A stretch of 64,000 bases of DNA from Sarcodiotheca gaudichaudii (lineage: Eukaryota > Rhodophyta > Florideophyceae > Gigartinales > Solieriaceae). This document shows, in pieces, positions 35,258 to 44,605 of this stretch. The stretch covers positions 62,001 to 126,000 of the forward strand of contig JAUKVZ010000008.1 in NCBI GenBank assembly GCA_032355985.1, given 5' to 3'. The notes beneath the pieces are model-generated. The model was not told where the DNA came from and did not search any database. It saw only the letters and a list, made by a program, of their open reading frames with translations. The translations under genes were made by a program, and so were the position numbers. The first letter of the stretch is position 1, and every line of letters begins with the position of its first letter.

Positions 35258-37525
35258 TCAGTTGCGGACGCGCACCGGGGCGGCCGGCGCCTTCAGCTCC
35301 GTCTCAAAGAACATGAGGATGCGCTTGTAGAGTTGCGAAGTAAGGTTCGGATCCTGCGTCATGTGCGTGAAGTCGATGAGCGGCAGGAACTCGTGATGCT
35401 TGCCCGCCTCGAAGAGCGCCTGCGACATCTTCAGCGAATGCATGAAGTAGACGTTGTCATCGGCTGTGCCGTGCATGATCAGCAGCGGCCGCTCGAGCTG
35501 GTCGGCGTACGTCGAGACGGCTGACTGGTCGTAGCCGCCTTCATTGATCTGCGGCAGATCCATATAGCGCTCGGTGTAATGCGTGTCGTAGTCTTCCCAG
35601 CGATTGACCGGAGCGCCGGCGACGCCTGCGTGGAAGACATTCGGCTCGCGCATGACTGCCATGGCGCTGAAGTAGCCGCCGAAGGACCAGCCCCAGATGC
35701 CGACGCGCGACATATCCAGCTGCGGATACTTGCGAGCCAGCGCCTGCACGCCTGCGACCTGATCCTGCAACGGCACGTTGATGAGATTGTCTTTGACGAC
35801 GCGGACCCAGTCGCGCCCGCGATGGGGCGTGCCGCGGCCATCGATGCGCACGACGATGAAGCCGTGATCGGCGAACCACTGGTCGAGGTAGTAGCTTCGC
35901 GCGTTGGCCGTGACCATGACGGATGTCGGGCCGCCATACACGTGCACGATGACGGGATACGTCTTCTTGGCGTCAAAGTTGCGCGGGCGGACGATGGCGG
36001 CATGCATGGAAGGTCGATGGCCGACCTCCAGCAGCTCGAGATTGACATCAAAGCGCGGCGATTCGACCGAACTCGGGATCACGAATCCCGTGTCGCCATT
36101 TTGTGTGTACACCTCCCAGCGCTGCTCGCCGCTGAGCAATGTGGACTTGTGCACGTGGGTGTAGACGGCGTCGCCCCAGATCGCCTCATGCTGGCCGCTT
36201 TGCGTGGTGCGCCGGCGCGGCCCGCCGCGATCGGCATCCAGCGGCACGCGATAGATGTGCGCCTGCGTGGGATCGGGGCTGGCGGTGACGATCAACTCGC
36301 GGGTCTGCGGCTGATAGTGGACGAACTCTCGCAGACCGAGATCAAGCGGCGTGATTTCACGCTGGAGCGAACCATCGCGTTGGCGAAGCTCGATCTGCCA
36401 GGCGCCGTTGCGTTCGGTCATCCACAGGAATTGCTCGCCGCCGGGCAGCCAGTAGGGCATCTCCTGCACGATGTCGACCCATGCATCGTCCTGTTCGACG
36501 AGCAGCGTTTCGGTGTAACCGGTTTCGAGCTCGACGATCAGCACGGCCTGCTCGGTCTGCCTTCGATTCTGGACAACGACAGTCAGCGGGCCGTTCTCTT
36601 CCCACTTGACGGTGTTGAGATACTCGTAGCGTTTGCGATCCCAGTCGACCCATGTCGTTGCGCCGCCGGCGGCGCTGATGACACCAAGCTGCACATCAAC
36701 ATTCGACATTCCCGGGCGCGGGTAGGGCCATGTGTCCGGCGCGACTTCGGGCGTGACGGCATCGGCGATGTGCATAGTCTCCAGGGCGGAGACATCGTTG
36801 CGCTGGTAGGCGATCATGCTGGAGTCGGGCGACCACCAGAAGCCGTGCGGGCGGCTCATCTCCTCCTGCGCCACGAACTCGGCGAGGCCATTGGTGACGG
36901 CGTCCGATGCGCGGAAGGTGAGGCGCACCTCTTCGCGCGAGTCGATGTCCATGACATACAGATCGCCGCTGCGGACGCAGGCGACCAGCGCGCCATCGGG
37001 CGAGAGTTGCGGATCAATCGGGTATCCCGCGTCTGAATCGAGCTCGATCACTTTGCCGGTGGCGCGCTCGATGATGAAGATGCGACCGGAGAGGGGAACG
37101 AGGATGCGTTGGCCGTCGTTTGAAAGCTGGAAGGACGCGATGCCGCGGCTGGTGTCGCGCGTGCGTTCGCGCCGGGCGAGTTCTTTCTTGGAGAGCTCCT
37201 CATCCTCGACGCCAAGGACCTGCTCTGCCGTGAGGACGCATCGCTCGACGCCGGCGCGCACATCGAACTCGTAGAGGCTCTTGACGAAGCTGCGCGATGG
37301 CGAGCGCAGATAGAGGATCTGCTGGCCATCGGGCGTCGGTGTGATATCCGTCGGAGCGCCGAGGCGGAAGCGGTAGGTCTGGGCGTAATCGCGCAGGAAT
37401 CCGGGATCCGGTGCGGCGGAGGTGTGCGTCGCTCGTGGGCGCGGCTGCTCGGTGGTGGCGCAGGCGCCGAGGCCGAGGCAGAGCAGGGCGAGCAGGCATC
37501 GCTGAAGGATGTGAGTCGCGGGCAT
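35258..37525 (-). CDS. S9 family dipeptidyl peptidase (DPP IV type), lipoprotein
   Basis: 755 residues. Signal peptide ending in the lipobox LGAC, a DPPIV-type beta-propeller with the substrate N-terminus-binding glutamates in [13 protein letters not shown], and a prolyl-oligopeptidase domain with Ser in [10 protein letters not shown], Asp in [10 protein letters not shown] and His in DFTHMTQDP. It should release dipeptides from peptide N-termini outside the cytoplasm. A GGGAG site supports the start at 37525 rather than 37597. Divergent from the POT peptide transporter gene, a likely functional partner. Confidence 0.93.
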   Translation of the reverse strand: MPATHILQRCLLALLCLGLGACATTEQPRPRATHTSAAPDPGFLRDYAQTYRFRLGAPTDITPTPDGQQILYLRSPSRSFVKSLYEFDVRAGVERCVLTAEQVLGVEDEELSKKELARRERTRDTSRGIASFQLSNDGQRILVPLSGRIFIIERATGKVIELDSDAGYPIDPQLSPDGALVACVRSGDLYVMDIDSREEVRLTFRASDAVTNGLAEFVAQEEMSRPHGFWWSPDSSMIAYQRNDVSALETMHIADAVTPEVAPDTWPYPRPGMSNVDVQLGVISAAGGATTWVDWDRKRYEYLNTVKWEENGPLTVVVQNRRQTEQAVLIVELETGYTETLLVEQDDAWVDIVQEMPYWLPGGEQFLWMTERNGAWQIELRQRDGSLQREITPLDLGLREFVHYQPQTRELIVTASPDPTQAHIYRVPLDADRGGPRRRTTQSGQHEAIWGDAVYTHVHKSTLLSGEQRWEVYTQNGDTGFVIPSSVESPRFDVNLELLEVGHRPSMHAAIVRPRNFDAKKTYPVIVHVYGGPTSVMVTANARSYYLDQWFADHGFIVVRIDGRGTPHRGRDWVRVVKDNLINVPLQDQVAGVQALARKYPQLDMSRVGIWGWSFGGYFSAMAVMREPNVFHAGVAGAPVNRWEDYDTHYTERYMDLPQINEGGYDQSAVSTYADQLERPLLIMHGTADDNVYFMHSLKMSQALFEAGKHHEFLPLIDFTHMTQDPNLTSQLYKRILMFFETELKAPAAPVRVRN

Positions 37526-37785
37526 TCCCGATTCTCCCTCTGGGGAATGAGGCTGGTTGATCGGCAGGCCGCAGGGGCGCGGACGCCGATCGAACATCGT
37601 AAAGAGTGGGGACCAGTCTCGGATGAGCGAGGCTTCATCTTCGGGGTGATCGCCTCACTCGTGCGGCCCGAAGGTGTCGATTTCGAGGGCGGCGGCGGGG
37701 CCCTTCGGCTATTCTGGCTGCCTTCACGCTCCACAGACTGCGAGGCTGGCGTCTTTGCGCGGGCTTCGCCGAGGCCGATTCACGC

Positions 37786-37947
37786 ATGAATGACCACGAG
37801 CAGAGCCACGAAGAAACGCTGAAGGAAGGGCTGGCACGCCCGCTCGATTTCGAGGAGACCTCGATCGAGGCGATGGAGGAGGCAATCCGCGAAGGCGGCG
37901 ATAGCTTCTTCGGTCATCCGCCCGGACTCTTCCTGCTCTTCGTGACG

Positions 37948-37984
<37 letters not shown>

Positions 37985-39969
37985 GCCTGCTCACGCTGTA
38001 CATGATCGCCGAGATCGCCGGCAACGGCATCGGTGGTGATGGCGGCGGGCTGGGGCTGGATCGCGCCGACGCCGGCAAGATTTACGGCTGGTACACCTCG
38101 CTCGTCTATCTCATGCCCGTCTTCGGCGGCATGCTCGCTGACAAACTCATCGGCACGCATCGATCGATGGTCATCGGCGGCATCATCATCGCGCTGGGGC
38201 ACGGCGCCTTGTCGACGATCGATCTGTTCCGGGGCGATCCCACGACTGTGGGCACGATGCAGGACGTCGCGTTCTACGTCGGTCTCGGGCTGATCATCAT
38301 TGGCACCGGCTTTTTCAAGCCGTGCGTCTCGGTGATGGTGGGGCAGCTTTATAAGGAAGGCGATCCGCGTCGTGACGCTGGATTCACGATCTTCTACATG
38401 GGCATCAATCTCGGCGCTGCGGCGGCCGCGATCGTGTGTGCATGGCTGGCGAACGTGTATGGCTGGTGGGCGGGCTTCGGCGCCGCGGGCATTGGCATGG
38501 TGCTTGGCCTGATCGTCTACTTCATCGGTCGGCCCAAGCTGCTCAAGGGCATCGGGCTGCCTCCGACGGATCGCGAGCCGACGGGCATCGTGCTGGGCAA
38601 GGTTGGCGGCGCGATCGCCGTGGTGGCAGCGCTGGTCGGCGGCTATGTGCTTGCCAAGAACGCCGGATTCGGCGGGTATTACCTGGCGGCCGGATTGGCC
38701 GCGGCGCTGATCGGCATCATCGCCTTCGTGAAGATGCAGATTCCTTCCGAGCGCGGGCCGACGGCGGCGCTCTTCATCATCGCCTTCTTCGTCGTCTTCT
38801 TCTGGTACGCATTCGAGCAGGCGGGCACGTCACTCAACGTGTTCGCTCAGCAGCGGACGGATCGTGCGTATCCGTGGGCGCAATCAGTGGAGGGCGGCGT
38901 CGTTGAATCGGGCGATCTGGGCGAAGGCGTCTTCCATGGCATGTCCATGACGCTTCGCAGGCTTGATGCGATCGTCGATGGCAATCAGGAGGCGAGCGGA
39001 GACGGCGACAGCGAAGCGGAGAGCAATGCGGAGGGCGCAAGCGATGAGCCCAATGCGGACGCGACCTATGACGTTGAAGCCGGCGATCCGAGCGTCGCCT
39101 TTGAAGATGCGACGGAGGAAAACCCATTCAATCACGGCGCCGGCGAGATCGCGGTGACGCAGCGCGATGGCGATACGTTCGTGGTCAATGCGACGCCGAA
39201 TATGTCGATCACCGATCTGGCGATCGAGTTTGCGAACCAGTCCGACGGCGAGATTTCGCTTGTCGAGAATGAAGAGGGCGATGGCGTCGTGCTGACGGAT
39301 TCGAGCACGGGCGACGCCCTCACCATCACGGATCAGCGCGGCTCGGTCGCGCGGGATCTGCGTTTGCTGACTGCAAAGGAGTTCCCGGCGGCGTGGTATC
39401 AGTCCGTCAATGCGATTTGCATTCTGATCTTCGCGCCCGTCTTTGCATGGCTGTGGGTGCGCCTGGCGAAGATTCGCAAGGAGCCGCACACGGCCATCAA
39501 GATGAGCTACGGCCTGATCATGCTGGGTCTGGGCTTTATCTTCCTGGTGATGGCGGCGAAGTTCAGCGATGGCGGCGCCTTCATTCCGCCCGGTGAGAAT
39601 GAGACGGAGAGCGGCATCCATCGCCTCGCGCGCGTCGGCGCGTTGTGGCTCGTGGGCGCCTATCTGCTGCACACATGGGGCGAGCTGTGCCTGTCGCCCA
39701 TCGGTCTGTCGCTGACGACGAAGCTGGCGCCGAAGAAGTGGGTGAGCTTCATGATGGGCGTGTGGTTCCTGTCGCCCTCGGTCGCGCAGCTCATCGGCGG
39801 CTACACCTACGCCTACATCGAGCCCATCGAGAAGGGCGAGGCGTTTGATCCCATCATCGGCGGGCAGGGTGACTTCTTCCTGGTCTTCGTCATTACGTCG
39901 ATTGGCGCGGGCATTGTGATGCTGGCGATCAGTCCGGTGCTGAAGAAGCTGATGAAGGGGCATGAGTGA
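37786..39969 (+). CDS. POT/PTR2 family proton-coupled peptide transporter with large acidic insert
   Basis: 727 residues, against about 450-520 for typical bacterial POT. The proton and peptide motif FVTEMWERFSYYGMRGLL lies near residue 50 and the second signature FYMGINLGAAAAAIV follows. After the helix ending FWYAFEQAGTSLNVFAQQRTDR comes an extra stretch of about 170 residues (roughly 360-530), very rich in D, E, G and N, before the family resumes at WYQSVNAICILIFAPVFAW. The insert is expected in the loop between helices 7 and 8. Overlaps the next gene by 8 bases. Confidence 0.9.
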
Positions 39970-40579
39970 GAACGACCCGCGCATGAATCGCAGTGGTGCA
40001 GAGTCCGGAGCGAATCGAGGGAGGGCTGACCTCCAGATTCATTCCCGAATCTGCGCGTGCGGAGCGATTGCGCTCGTCGGTCTTGCCGGCTTCGCTGCGT
40101 TTAATATTTATTCGCAAGGCTCCTTTATGAGGATTCCTGCGCCAGATGCATGGTTGTTTGCAGTCCTGTTCGCCTTTGGCGCGTTCATTCTGTTTCGAAT
40201 TTCGCTGTGGCATCGGAAGCCGGTTCAAGTTCGTGCCGCACATATTCGGCGCGCGATCGACCAGCGCATCAGCGCCGAGGAGCAACAGGCGATCATTGAG
40301 GCGGCGCTGAAGGGTCGCATTCCGATGCATCCGGCGCCGCTGTGGGTCGGCCGCGTGCTGATTTTCGGGCCGCGCGCCATCATTCTCGGTGTTGTTCTGC
40401 TTCTGGTTTGTGAGATATTGACCGGTGGGGCGCTCGGCGTGACGTCGCTGCTGCGTCCGGCGCTGTCGCTGATTCCTCCGGGCGCCATCTTCATCATCCT
40501 CGCAGTTGCGCTCTTTGGCGGAGGCGCATTGGGACGAATGCTTATCAACCGCGCTGCGGTGCGTGAAGCCGGCATGTAG
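39962..40579 (+). CDS. Small integral membrane protein of unknown function
   Basis: 205 residues with about four hydrophobic helices in two pairs (ICACGAIALVGLAGFAAFNI; LFAVLFAFGAFILFRISLW; then IILGVVLLLVCEILTGG and FIILAVALFGGGALG). A basic, helical segment (RAAHIRRAIDQRISAEEQQA) lies between the pairs and should be cytoplasmic. No family recognised. Its start lies inside the end of the transporter gene, so the two are probably coupled. Confidence 0.65.
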   Translation: MSENDPRMNRSGAESGANRGRADLQIHSRICACGAIALVGLAGFAAFNIYSQGSFMRIPAPDAWLFAVLFAFGAFILFRISLWHRKPVQVRAAHIRRAIDQRISAEEQQAIIEAALKGRIPMHPAPLWVGRVLIFGPRAIILGVVLLLVCEILTGGALGVTSLLRPALSLIPPGAIFIILAVALFGGGALGRMLINRAAVREAGM

Positions 40580-40588
40580 TATCTCGGC

Positions 40589-41929
40589 GTGAATGTCGCG
40601 ACGACCATTTGGCCGCTCATGCTGGGCGCTTCTGAATCCCACGGCGCCGTCGCAGACGCCGTGCATGTGACGGTCGGCCTGCTTGCCATCGCCGCGTTGA
40701 TCGGCGTGCTGACGAAGTTCGTGCGCATTCCGTACACGATCGCGCTGGTGCTCGCGGGGCTGGCGATTGCGGCATTGGGCCTCGCGCCGGAAGGTGTGTA
40801 CATCACGCAGGATCTGGTGCTGCTGCTCTTCCTGCCGCCGCTGCTTTTTCAGGCGGGGCTGCATACGGAGCTTTCGCTGTTGCGCAAGGCGTGGCTGCCG
40901 GTGCTGATCATGGCGATACCGGGCGTATTGGTGACGAGCTTTGCCGTCGCGACGGCCGTGCGGCCATTTATTGCCGAAGCGATGGGGCCGGATGTTGATC
41001 TCTGGCTGTGCGCGCTGCTCTTCGGCGTGGTCGTGGCGCCGACGGATCCGATCTCCGTCATGGCCACATTCAAGACGGCCGGCGCGCCTGCCAAACTCAA
41101 GACGGTCGTCGAGGGTGAATCCCTTTTCAATGACGGCACGGCCGTGGCGCTGTTCCTCGTGCTCAAGACGGCGGTCGTCGGCCTCATTGCCGGCGGGGCG
41201 CCGGAAGGGGAAGCGGAGGCGGCTATTTCAGCAGGGCAGATCGCCATCAGCTTTGTGACCGTCACCGGCATCGGCACCTTCATCGGGCTGGGCATGGGGC
41301 TGGTCGCGTACTTCCTGCTCAAGCGCCTTGAGGATCACACACTTGAGACTGCCATCACCATTGCGCTCGCCTGGGGCGCCTTTGTCGTCGCCGAGATGGT
41401 GCATGCATCCGGCGTGATCGCCGTCGTTGTGTCGGCGCTGATCATGGGCAACTACGGCAAGGCGTTCACCATGAGCTCCGAGACGCGCACGACGCTGACG
41501 GGCTTCTGGGACAGCCTCGATTTCGTTATCAACTCCATTTTGTTTCTGTTGATCGGGTTTGAACTGACGGATCCGGCGGTCGGCGGCGCGAAGCGGCTGC
41601 TGGATGCGGATGTGATGCTGGCGGCGGCCGCGGCCTTCGGCGCGATGCTCGCCGCCCGGGCGCTGCTCGTCTATCCGGTGTGCATGATCTTCAAGGGCTA
41701 CTGGCCGAAGGCGTGGAAGCATGTGATCTGGTGGGCGGGTCTGCGCGGCTCGCTGTCGCTGGCTTTGATACTTGGACTGCCGCAGGGAGAGCTGCGCTCG
41801 TTCCTGACGCCGGTGATTTTCCTGATCGTGCTTGTCTCACTGATCGGCCAGGGCGTGTCGATGCCGCTGATTCTCAGGAAGCTGGGCGTCGCCGGCGCTG
41901 ATGAAGATCCAATGAACAACCATCACTGA
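40589..41929 (+). CDS. CPA1-family cation:proton antiporter (NhaP type)
   Basis: 446 residues and about 12 helices. The ion-binding region reads VVVAPTDPISVMATF and the following helix has VVEGESLFNDGTAVALF, both diagnostic of CPA1 Na+(K+)/H+ antiporters; WAGLRGSLSLALIL is the conserved late-helix arginine motif. Maintains pH and sodium balance. Start GTG at 40589 lacks a strong ribosome site; an ATG 10 codons later is possible. Third gene of the POT cluster. Confidence 0.93.
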   Translation: MNVATTIWPLMLGASESHGAVADAVHVTVGLLAIAALIGVLTKFVRIPYTIALVLAGLAIAALGLAPEGVYITQDLVLLLFLPPLLFQAGLHTELSLLRKAWLPVLIMAIPGVLVTSFAVATAVRPFIAEAMGPDVDLWLCALLFGVVVAPTDPISVMATFKTAGAPAKLKTVVEGESLFNDGTAVALFLVLKTAVVGLIAGGAPEGEAEAAISAGQIAISFVTVTGIGTFIGLGMGLVAYFLLKRLEDHTLETAITIALAWGAFVVAEMVHASGVIAVVVSALIMGNYGKAFTMSSETRTTLTGFWDSLDFVINSILFLLIGFELTDPAVGGAKRLLDADVMLAAAAAFGAMLAARALLVYPVCMIFKGYWPKAWKHVIWWAGLRGSLSLALILGLPQGELRSFLTPVIFLIVLVSLIGQGVSMPLILRKLGVAGADEDPMNNHH

Positions 41930-41942
41930 AAGAGAACCGCCC

Positions 41943-42320
41943 ATGCGATTGATTGTGCTTGCGCTTGTGTTCAGTTGCCTTGCATGCTGCGCCGGCCACA
42001 CGCCGCCGCGGCCGGCGAAAATCAATCACGTCGTCTTCTTCAAGCTGGAGGATCCGGCGGATTCGCAGGAATTGATTGAAGCATGCGATGCGCAGATCGC
42101 CACGATCCCCGGCATCGTGTCGTACTACTGCGGCACGCACTATGACATCGGGCGCGACGGCATCGACTCGGATTACGATGTCGGCCTGTATGTCGGATTC
42201 GATTCCGAAGAGGACTATCGCATCTATCTGGATCATCCACAGCACGTCGGCGCGGTGCAGGCCTGGCAGCCTCGATGGGAGTGGATCCGCATCTACGACA
42301 TCGGCGACAATTCGAAGTGA
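41943..42320 (+). CDS. Dabb (stress-responsive A/B barrel) domain protein, exported
   Basis: 125 residues. A signal peptide with Cys-rich end (VFSCLACCAG; possible lipoprotein) precedes a ferredoxin-like Dabb domain: INHVVFFKLEDPADSQEL, an ATIPGI turn, and YLDHPQHVGAVQAW near the end. Dabb domains dimerise into barrels; no enzymatic role can be assigned. Its stop overlaps the next start by one base (TGATG). Confidence 0.8.
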   Translation: MRLIVLALVFSCLACCAGHTPPRPAKINHVVFFKLEDPADSQELIEACDAQIATIPGIVSYYCGTHYDIGRDGIDSDYDVGLYVGFDSEEDYRIYLDHPQHVGAVQAWQPRWEWIRIYDIGDNSK

Positions 42321-43051
42321 TGCAGGAAATCGATCGGCTCTCGATTCGTCAAAGGCCGAATGGATCGCCGGCGATGCACATGCGCTGGGAGTCGCTGCTC
42401 TTTGCGCACTGGCGGATTGATCCGGCGCTGCTGCGGCCGCTTGTGCCGGACGGGCTTGAGATCGATCCATATGAGGGCGACGCGTGGATCGGTGTGATTC
42501 CCTTCACGATGAACAACATTCGTGGCCGCTTCCTGCCGCGCCTGCCGAAGCTGCATGCGTTTCATGAACTGAACGTACGCACATATGTGCATCACAAGGG
42601 CGTGCCCGGTGTGTGGTTCTTCTCACTGGACGCCGCAAGCAGGGTTGCGGTGCGTGTGGCGCGCACGACGTTTGGATTGAACTACCTCGACGCTCGCATG
42701 TCGCTGGAGCGAGCGGCGGACACCATCCGGTATCGCTCCGATCGGACACATCGCGGCGCCCCGGCGGCGGCGCTCGACTGTGAATGGACTGCCGGCGATG
42801 CAATCCCGGAAACGAAGCCGGGCTCGCTGGAGTTCTTTCTGACGGAGCGCTACTGCCTGTATGCGAATCGGCGCGGGCGCCTGCTTTGCGGGCGGATCTT
42901 TCACGAGCCCTGGCGCCTTCGGCATGCGGCATTGGGCCGCTGGGAATCATCGATGATCGAATCGCTGGGCCTGGATTCACCGGCGGGTGAACCGCATCTG
43001 ATGCATGCCGATGCCATCGACGTCGACGCGTGGCTTGCGGGGCCTGCCTGA
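42320..43051 (+). CDS. DUF2071 (YqjF-like) protein
   Basis: 243 residues beginning MQEIDRLSIRQRP. The hallmark pattern is MRWESLLFAHWRIDPALLRP, then VPDGLEID, GDAWIGVIPFTM and a strand FHELNVRTYVHH. DUF2071 proteins are acetoacetate-decarboxylase-like barrels without a settled function. The ATG shares one base with the stop of the Dabb gene, so the two are coupled. Confidence 0.85.
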   Translation: MQEIDRLSIRQRPNGSPAMHMRWESLLFAHWRIDPALLRPLVPDGLEIDPYEGDAWIGVIPFTMNNIRGRFLPRLPKLHAFHELNVRTYVHHKGVPGVWFFSLDAASRVAVRVARTTFGLNYLDARMSLERAADTIRYRSDRTHRGAPAAALDCEWTAGDAIPETKPGSLEFFLTERYCLYANRRGRLLCGRIFHEPWRLRHAALGRWESSMIESLGLDSPAGEPHLMHADAIDVDAWLAGPA

Positions 43052-43064
43052 ACCCGTCTTCGAC

Positions 43065-43081
43065 ATCCCCTGGTAGGGGAT
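43065..43081 (+). other. Hairpin downstream of the DUF2071 gene
   Basis: ATCCCC-TGGTA-GGGGAT, a perfect 6-bp stem 14 bases after the DUF2071 stop and about 74 bases before the next start. No T-tract follows, so it is a poor intrinsic terminator. An almost identical stem-loop lies at 3128-3142. Confidence 0.5.
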
Positions 43082-43154
43082 ATTTGGCTCGACCCCTTGC
43101 GAATCGCTGTGCATCCCGTTGAGGTGATGTGCAGGGGAGGCAGGAGGTCTTGCC

Positions 43155-44504
43155 ATGAAGCGAACTGCATCGCATGTCGTCGTTCAGTTGCTCGTCGGGA
43201 TCGGGGTGTTGGTGGCGGGCGCGTCAGACGTGCTGCTCGCCGGTGAGGAGCCGGAATGCGTCAGCGAGTGGAACGCCTCATTCGCTGACACACAGGCCAA
43301 CGGCACGATTCAGGACGGCGTCATCTTCGACGATGGCGCCGGAGATCGATTGTTTGTCGGCGGGTTCTTTACATCCATCGGCGGCGTCAGCGCGATGCGC
43401 ATCGCTGCATGGGATGGCGCGGCATGGTCGAGTGTCGGCGGCGCCAACAGCGCCATTCATGCGCTGGCGATCTTCGATGATGGAGATGGCGAGGCGCTGT
43501 TCGCCGCAGGGCTCTTTTCGCAGATCGATGGCGTTGTCGCTTCACGCATTGCGCAATGGGATGGCTCGACCTGGACGCCGCTCAGCACGGGGCTGAATGG
43601 GCCTGTGCGCGATCTGCTCGTCCATGATGATGGCGCCGGGCCGGCGCTGTATGTGGCCGGGGCATTCACGCAGGCCGGCGGCGTCAGCGCCCGAGGCGTG
43701 GCGCGCTGGGATGGCGACGCATGGTCGGCCGTCGGCGGCGACATCATCGGTGGTCCGGAAGCCGGATGTGTGTGTCTTTCAGAGCACGAAGGCGATCTGA
43801 TCATCGGAGGCGTCTTTCTCGGTGTTGATGGAGTCGCGGCGAGCAACATCGCGCGATGGGATGGCTCGACATGGTCGCCGCTTGGCGCGGGCGTGAATGG
43901 TCAGGTCAACGCGATCGCTTCGAAGTCATCCGGGGCTTCGTCGGGTCTGTATGCGGGCGGACTCTTCAGTGTCGCCGGCGGGACGCCGGCGCCACGCCTG
44001 GCGCGATGGAGCGGCGGGCAGTGGCATGCAGCCGCGGCTGATCTGACGAATCCAGCCGTTCAGATCACAAGTCTCAATGCGCCGGGTGACGGCAGCGCGC
44101 TGATCGTCGGGGGCGAGTTCCTTGCGATCGGCGGCGTGAGCGCCTCGCGCATCGCCAGCTTCGATGGCGACGATTTCAGCGCGATGGATGCGGGCGTTGA
44201 TGGCACACCGATGCGCATCTTCGAAGTTTCATCGCCATCGCTTGATCTGGAAGGCGCGGGCGTTGTCGGCGCGTTCTCACATGCCGGCGGCGCCGCCCAT
44301 GCAAGGGCCGCCATCTGGGACATGTGCATGTCGCTGGCGCTTGTTGGTGATCTGACGGGAGACGGTGTGGTCGGCGCGCCGGATCTGGCTGAGCTCATCG
44401 GGCGATGGGGCGAGATCGGCGGGCCGGCTGATCTTGATGGAAGCGGCGCAGTCGGCGCATCGGATCTGGCGACGCTGATTGGCAACTGGAGCGGCGGCAG
44501 CTGA
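43155..44504 (+). CDS. Secreted propeller-like repeat protein with dockerin-like C-terminus
   Basis: 449 residues with a signal peptide. The body consists of about seven repeats of some 48-50 residues with consensus 'LyVGG.F...GGV.A..IA.WDG..W..lg.GvnG.v.al', expected to form a beta-propeller. The C-terminus holds two dockerin-like repeats, GDLTGDGVVGAPDLAELIG and ADLDGSGAVGASDLATLIG, each followed by a W-G pair. AGGAGG 7 bases before the ATG. Probably a surface or extracellular protein; ligand unknown. Confidence 0.85.
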   Translation: MKRTASHVVVQLLVGIGVLVAGASDVLLAGEEPECVSEWNASFADTQANGTIQDGVIFDDGAGDRLFVGGFFTSIGGVSAMRIAAWDGAAWSSVGGANSAIHALAIFDDGDGEALFAAGLFSQIDGVVASRIAQWDGSTWTPLSTGLNGPVRDLLVHDDGAGPALYVAGAFTQAGGVSARGVARWDGDAWSAVGGDIIGGPEAGCVCLSEHEGDLIIGGVFLGVDGVAASNIARWDGSTWSPLGAGVNGQVNAIASKSSGASSGLYAGGLFSVAGGTPAPRLARWSGGQWHAAAADLTNPAVQITSLNAPGDGSALIVGGEFLAIGGVSASRIASFDGDDFSAMDAGVDGTPMRIFEVSSPSLDLEGAGVVGAFSHAGGAAHARAAIWDMCMSLALVGDLTGDGVVGAPDLAELIGRWGEIGGPADLDGSGAVGASDLATLIGNWSGGS

Positions 44505-44517
44505 TCCAACGCAGCGC

Positions 44518-44550
44518 AAAAAGACAAACGACGCCCTTGAGAGCGTCGTT
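44518..44550 (-). terminator. Intrinsic terminator of the FG/NTP-repeat gene
   Basis: On the minus strand AACGACGC pairs with GCGTCGTT around an 8-base loop, followed by TGTCTTTTT. It lies between the ends of two convergent genes and fits the minus-strand gene ending at 44606; on the plus strand the following bases are not T-rich. Confidence 0.8.
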
Positions 44551-44605
44551 GTCATTCCACATCGCAGGGATGTGCTGTCTTACGTGAGAAGAGAGTGTGC
44601 GCCTA

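Noticed and set aside
35579-37036. 485-codon plus-strand frame over the S9 peptidase gene
   Set aside because: Shadow frame; the minus-strand product has a complete catalytic triad and lipobox.
38884-39984. 366-codon minus-strand frame over the POT transporter insert
   Set aside because: I considered whether the acidic insert was an artefact of a second gene on the other strand. The minus frame continues well into the conserved transporter helices and is Arg/His/Gln-rich without motifs.
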